The translations under genes were made by a program, and so were the position numbers. Shown piece after piece: positions 4,506 through 6,175 of a stretch of 6,175 bases of DNA. Within the stretch, counting starts at the first letter, position 1; the number at the start of each line of letters is the position of its first letter. Below the pieces are notes generated by a model. The model was not told the DNA's origin. It made no database searches and saw only the letters and a program-made list of their open reading frames with translations. The stretch covers positions 1 through 6,175 of the forward strand of contig CALBSQ010000317.1 in assembly GCA_937967325.1 (NCBI GenBank), given 5' to 3'. This DNA comes from an uncultured Chloroflexota bacterium (GTDB lineage Bacteria > Chloroflexota > UBA4733).

Positions 4506-5996
4506 CTAGTACGCCGGGCCGGCAACCGCGTCAGCTCGGGGTACCTCTTGCAATTCCTGCCTGAGCTCCGCGGCGAAGGCACGGCAGCGCTCGACCGCGT
4601 TGCCGACGTGCGCGCGCGGGTCGAGGAGCGCGAGCACCTCCTGATGAACCGCGTCATAGGAGCCGGGCACGCGGCCACTGGCCATTGCGGCGTCGGCGAG
4701 CCTGTCTGCCAGCGGGTTGGGCTGGCCGGCCTGCACTGCCGGCCACGACGCCATTGCCGCTTCTCTGATCAGCTCGTGCAGCTCCTGGCGGCCGAAGCCG
4801 CGCTGCCGAACCCAGGTCAGCAAGAGGCGCTCGGTGCCGGCGAAGGGGCCGTAGGCGTGCAGGTTGCGCTCGACGGCGGCATCGTTGACGACCAGGCCGG
4901 CTGAGACGTACTGCATTGCCCCCAGGATCTCGTCGATGGCCAGGAACGCCTCGGGCAGGATCAGCCGCCGCGCCGCGGAGTCGTCCAGGGTCCGCTCCAG
5001 CAAGCTGTGCGCGGCATTGCCGGAGGCTACGGGCGGGAGCGCCATCACGTAACGCGCCAGCGAGCAGACACGCTCCGTCGTGCGCGGGTTGCGCTTGAAC
5101 GGCATGGCGCTGGAGCCTATCTGGTTTCGCTCGAACGGCTCGGACAGCTCGCCGAAGCCGGGCGACTGCAGCACGCGGACATCGAAGGCAAACCGATAGG
5201 CCGATTGGGCAATGGAGGCGAGCACGTTGAGGACCAGTACATCCTGCTTGCGCGGGTACGTCTGGCCGGCGATGGGGTAGGCCGGAAGATTGAAGGTAGC
5301 AAGCGTTCGATCTTCCAATGACGAGGCATCGTCGGCCAGGCCATCGAGGAGCAGCGTGTAGGACGCGGATGTGCCAACTGCCCCCTTGAAACCCTTTCCG
5401 CGCAACTGCTCGCCTACCCAGCGGAGCTGACGCAGGTCGAGGAGGAAATCTTGCGCGTACATGGCGAGGCGATAGCCGAGCGTGGTCGGCTCGGCCGGCT
5501 GCAAGTGCGTGTAGGCCATGCACAGCCGTTCAGCGTGTCGCTCGATCTGACCGGCCAGCGCGTGCAGTACGCCCCCCAGCCGCTGCAGGACGTAGGCGAG
5601 CGACTCGCGCAGGCGTAGCACGTCGGCGTTGTCCTCGATGTCGGCCGAGGTGGCGCCCAGGTGTAGCTTGCCGCCGCCGACGGTGGCCTGCTCGGCGTAC
5701 GTCCGGATCTCGGCCATCACGTCGTGGCGAGTCTCGCGCTCGATGGCATGGGCGCGCGGGATGTCGATGTCTTGGACGTGGGCGCGCAGGTCGGCCAGCT
5801 CCGCGTCGTTGACCAGCCCGACGCCGTGCTGCGCCTCCGCCAGCGCCAGCCAGAGCCGGCGCCACAGCAGCCGGTAATGCTCCTCCGACCAGATGCGCCG
5901 GAGCGTGTCGCTGCCGTAGCGCCAGGTAAACGGCGAGAGAAACTGCGCCTGCGTGAAGACCTCGGTATTGTCGTCGCTCACATTCTTCCTCGCCAT
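4506..5996 (-). CDS. purB: Adenylosuccinate lyase
   Basis: Predicted cytoplasmic enzyme of 496 residues in the fumarase/aspartase superfamily, active as a tetramer. It splits SAICAR to AICAR and adenylosuccinate to AMP, each releasing fumarate, in purine synthesis. The three signature regions are present: RHDVMAEI (90-97) and LHLGATSADIEDN (111-123); THLQPAEPTTLG (163-174), whose His164 fits the catalytic acid; and GSSAMPFKRNP (294-304), the mobile signature loop with the catalytic serine (Ser295 or Ser296), Lys301 and Asn303. The N-terminal FTWRYGS and the GQTYPRK segment (244-250) separate it from argininosuccinate lyase and fumarase, and resemble the human ADSL-type branch more than the shorter Bacillus PurB type. 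Length suits that branch. ATG at 5996 has only AGGG four bases upstream. An in-frame GTG at 5981 has GAGGA (5987-5991) five bases upstream and may be the true start, removing five residues. It stands apart from other pur genes in this window. Confidence 0.95.
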   Translation of the reverse strand: MARKNVSDDNTEVFTQAQFLSPFTWRYGSDTLRRIWSEEHYRLLWRRLWLALAEAQHGVGLVNDAELADLRAHVQDIDIPRAHAIERETRHDVMAEIRTYAEQATVGGGKLHLGATSADIEDNADVLRLRESLAYVLQRLGGVLHALAGQIERHAERLCMAYTHLQPAEPTTLGYRLAMYAQDFLLDLRQLRWVGEQLRGKGFKGAVGTSASYTLLLDGLADDASSLEDRTLATFNLPAYPIAGQTYPRKQDVLVLNVLASIAQSAYRFAFDVRVLQSPGFGELSEPFERNQIGSSAMPFKRNPRTTERVCSLARYVMALPPVASGNAAHSLLERTLDDSAARRLILPEAFLAIDEILGAMQYVSAGLVVNDAAVERNLHAYGPFAGTERLLLTWVRQRGFGRQELHELIREAAMASWPAVQAGQPNPLADRLADAAMASGRVPGSYDAVHQEVLALLDPRAHVGNAVERCRAFAAELRQELQEVPRADAVAGPAY

Positions 5997-6041
5997 CCGA
6001 CCCTAACGGTATATGCCTATGCGCTCCGCCTCGCAGCCTTC

Positions 6042-6047
6042 ATTGTA
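6042..6047 (-). promoter_or_regulatory. Candidate -10 element for purB
   Basis: TACAAT on the reverse strand (five of six consensus bases) would place the transcript start about 40-50 bases before the purB start codons. No recognisable -35 lies at the expected distance (about 6064-6070). No PurR box or purine/PRPP-sensing riboswitch was recognised in 5997-6060. Confidence 0.3.
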
Positions 6048-6110
6048 ATGATTGGCCCAGCAGGTCGGTGGCAGTCCGAGGGCGAAGGGACGAAGTCGCG
6101 GCGGGCACAT

Positions 6111-6152
6111 CCGGGGCGCGATCGGGGTGGCCCAGCCCTCTTCGCGCCCCGG
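6111..6152. other. Long hairpin at window edge
   Basis: CCGGGGCGCGA (6111-6121) pairs perfectly with TCGCGCCCCGG (6142-6152), eleven pairs around a 20-base loop. The loop's GGG (6124-6126) can itself pair with CCC (6136-6138). No gene overlaps it inside the window. It could be a dispersed repeat, a small RNA or the leader of a gene beyond the window. Confidence 0.45.
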
Positions 6153-6155
6153 TGC

Positions 6156-6169
6156 GCCGCGTTAGCGGC
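6156..6169 (+). terminator. Possible short intrinsic terminator at window edge
   Basis: GCCGC (6156-6160) pairs with GCGGC (6165-6169) around GTTA, followed by C and a T-rich TTGTT that runs off the window. The stem is short and no forward gene ends nearby, so it may instead be one half of a tandem hairpin with 6111-6152. Confidence 0.2.
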
Positions 6170-6175
6170 CTTGTT

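Noticed and set aside
4654..5523. Reverse-strand open frame of 289 codons inside purB
   Set aside because: Shifted-frame shadow rich in Arg/Ala/Pro; the purB frame carries all family signatures.

Overview
The window is GC-rich chromosomal DNA (about two-thirds G+C by eye) with bacterial signals: a near-consensus sigma70-type promoter and Shine-Dalgarno sites. It holds four well-supported protein genes. Their sequence style and the palindromic intergenic repeat suggest a Chloroflexota-like lineage. That placement is inference; nothing here is a taxonomic marker.

Layout: positions 1-230 are a leader with one strong hairpin and a promoter. A secreted family GH26-type glycoside hydrolase runs forward (231-1313). 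A 315-base convergent gap follows (1314-1628) and contains a compact, strongly base-paired element (1401-1529) that I do not recognise. The AAA+ ATPase gene rarA/mgsA runs in reverse (3056-1629). A 402-base divergent gap (3057-3458) carries rarA start signals, a long palindromic repeat of about 140 bases and another hairpin. An APH/choline-kinase-like phosphotransferase runs forward (3459-4466). It converges, across only 39 bases, on a reverse-strand adenylosuccinate lyase gene, purB (5996-4506). The last 180 bases are the purB upstream region plus two hairpins at the window edge.

The genes do not form one pathway: polysaccharide breakdown outside the cell, replication-fork maintenance, small-molecule phosphorylation and purine/AMP synthesis. 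Each gene is transcribed against its neighbour, so there is no operon here. No mobile-element gene, CRISPR array, tRNA or rRNA was seen, and no defence-like system. The best candidates for something undescribed are non-coding: the two-hairpin junction with complementary loops at 1401-1529, and the 3244-3385 palindrome, whose two arms differ by pairing-preserving changes.
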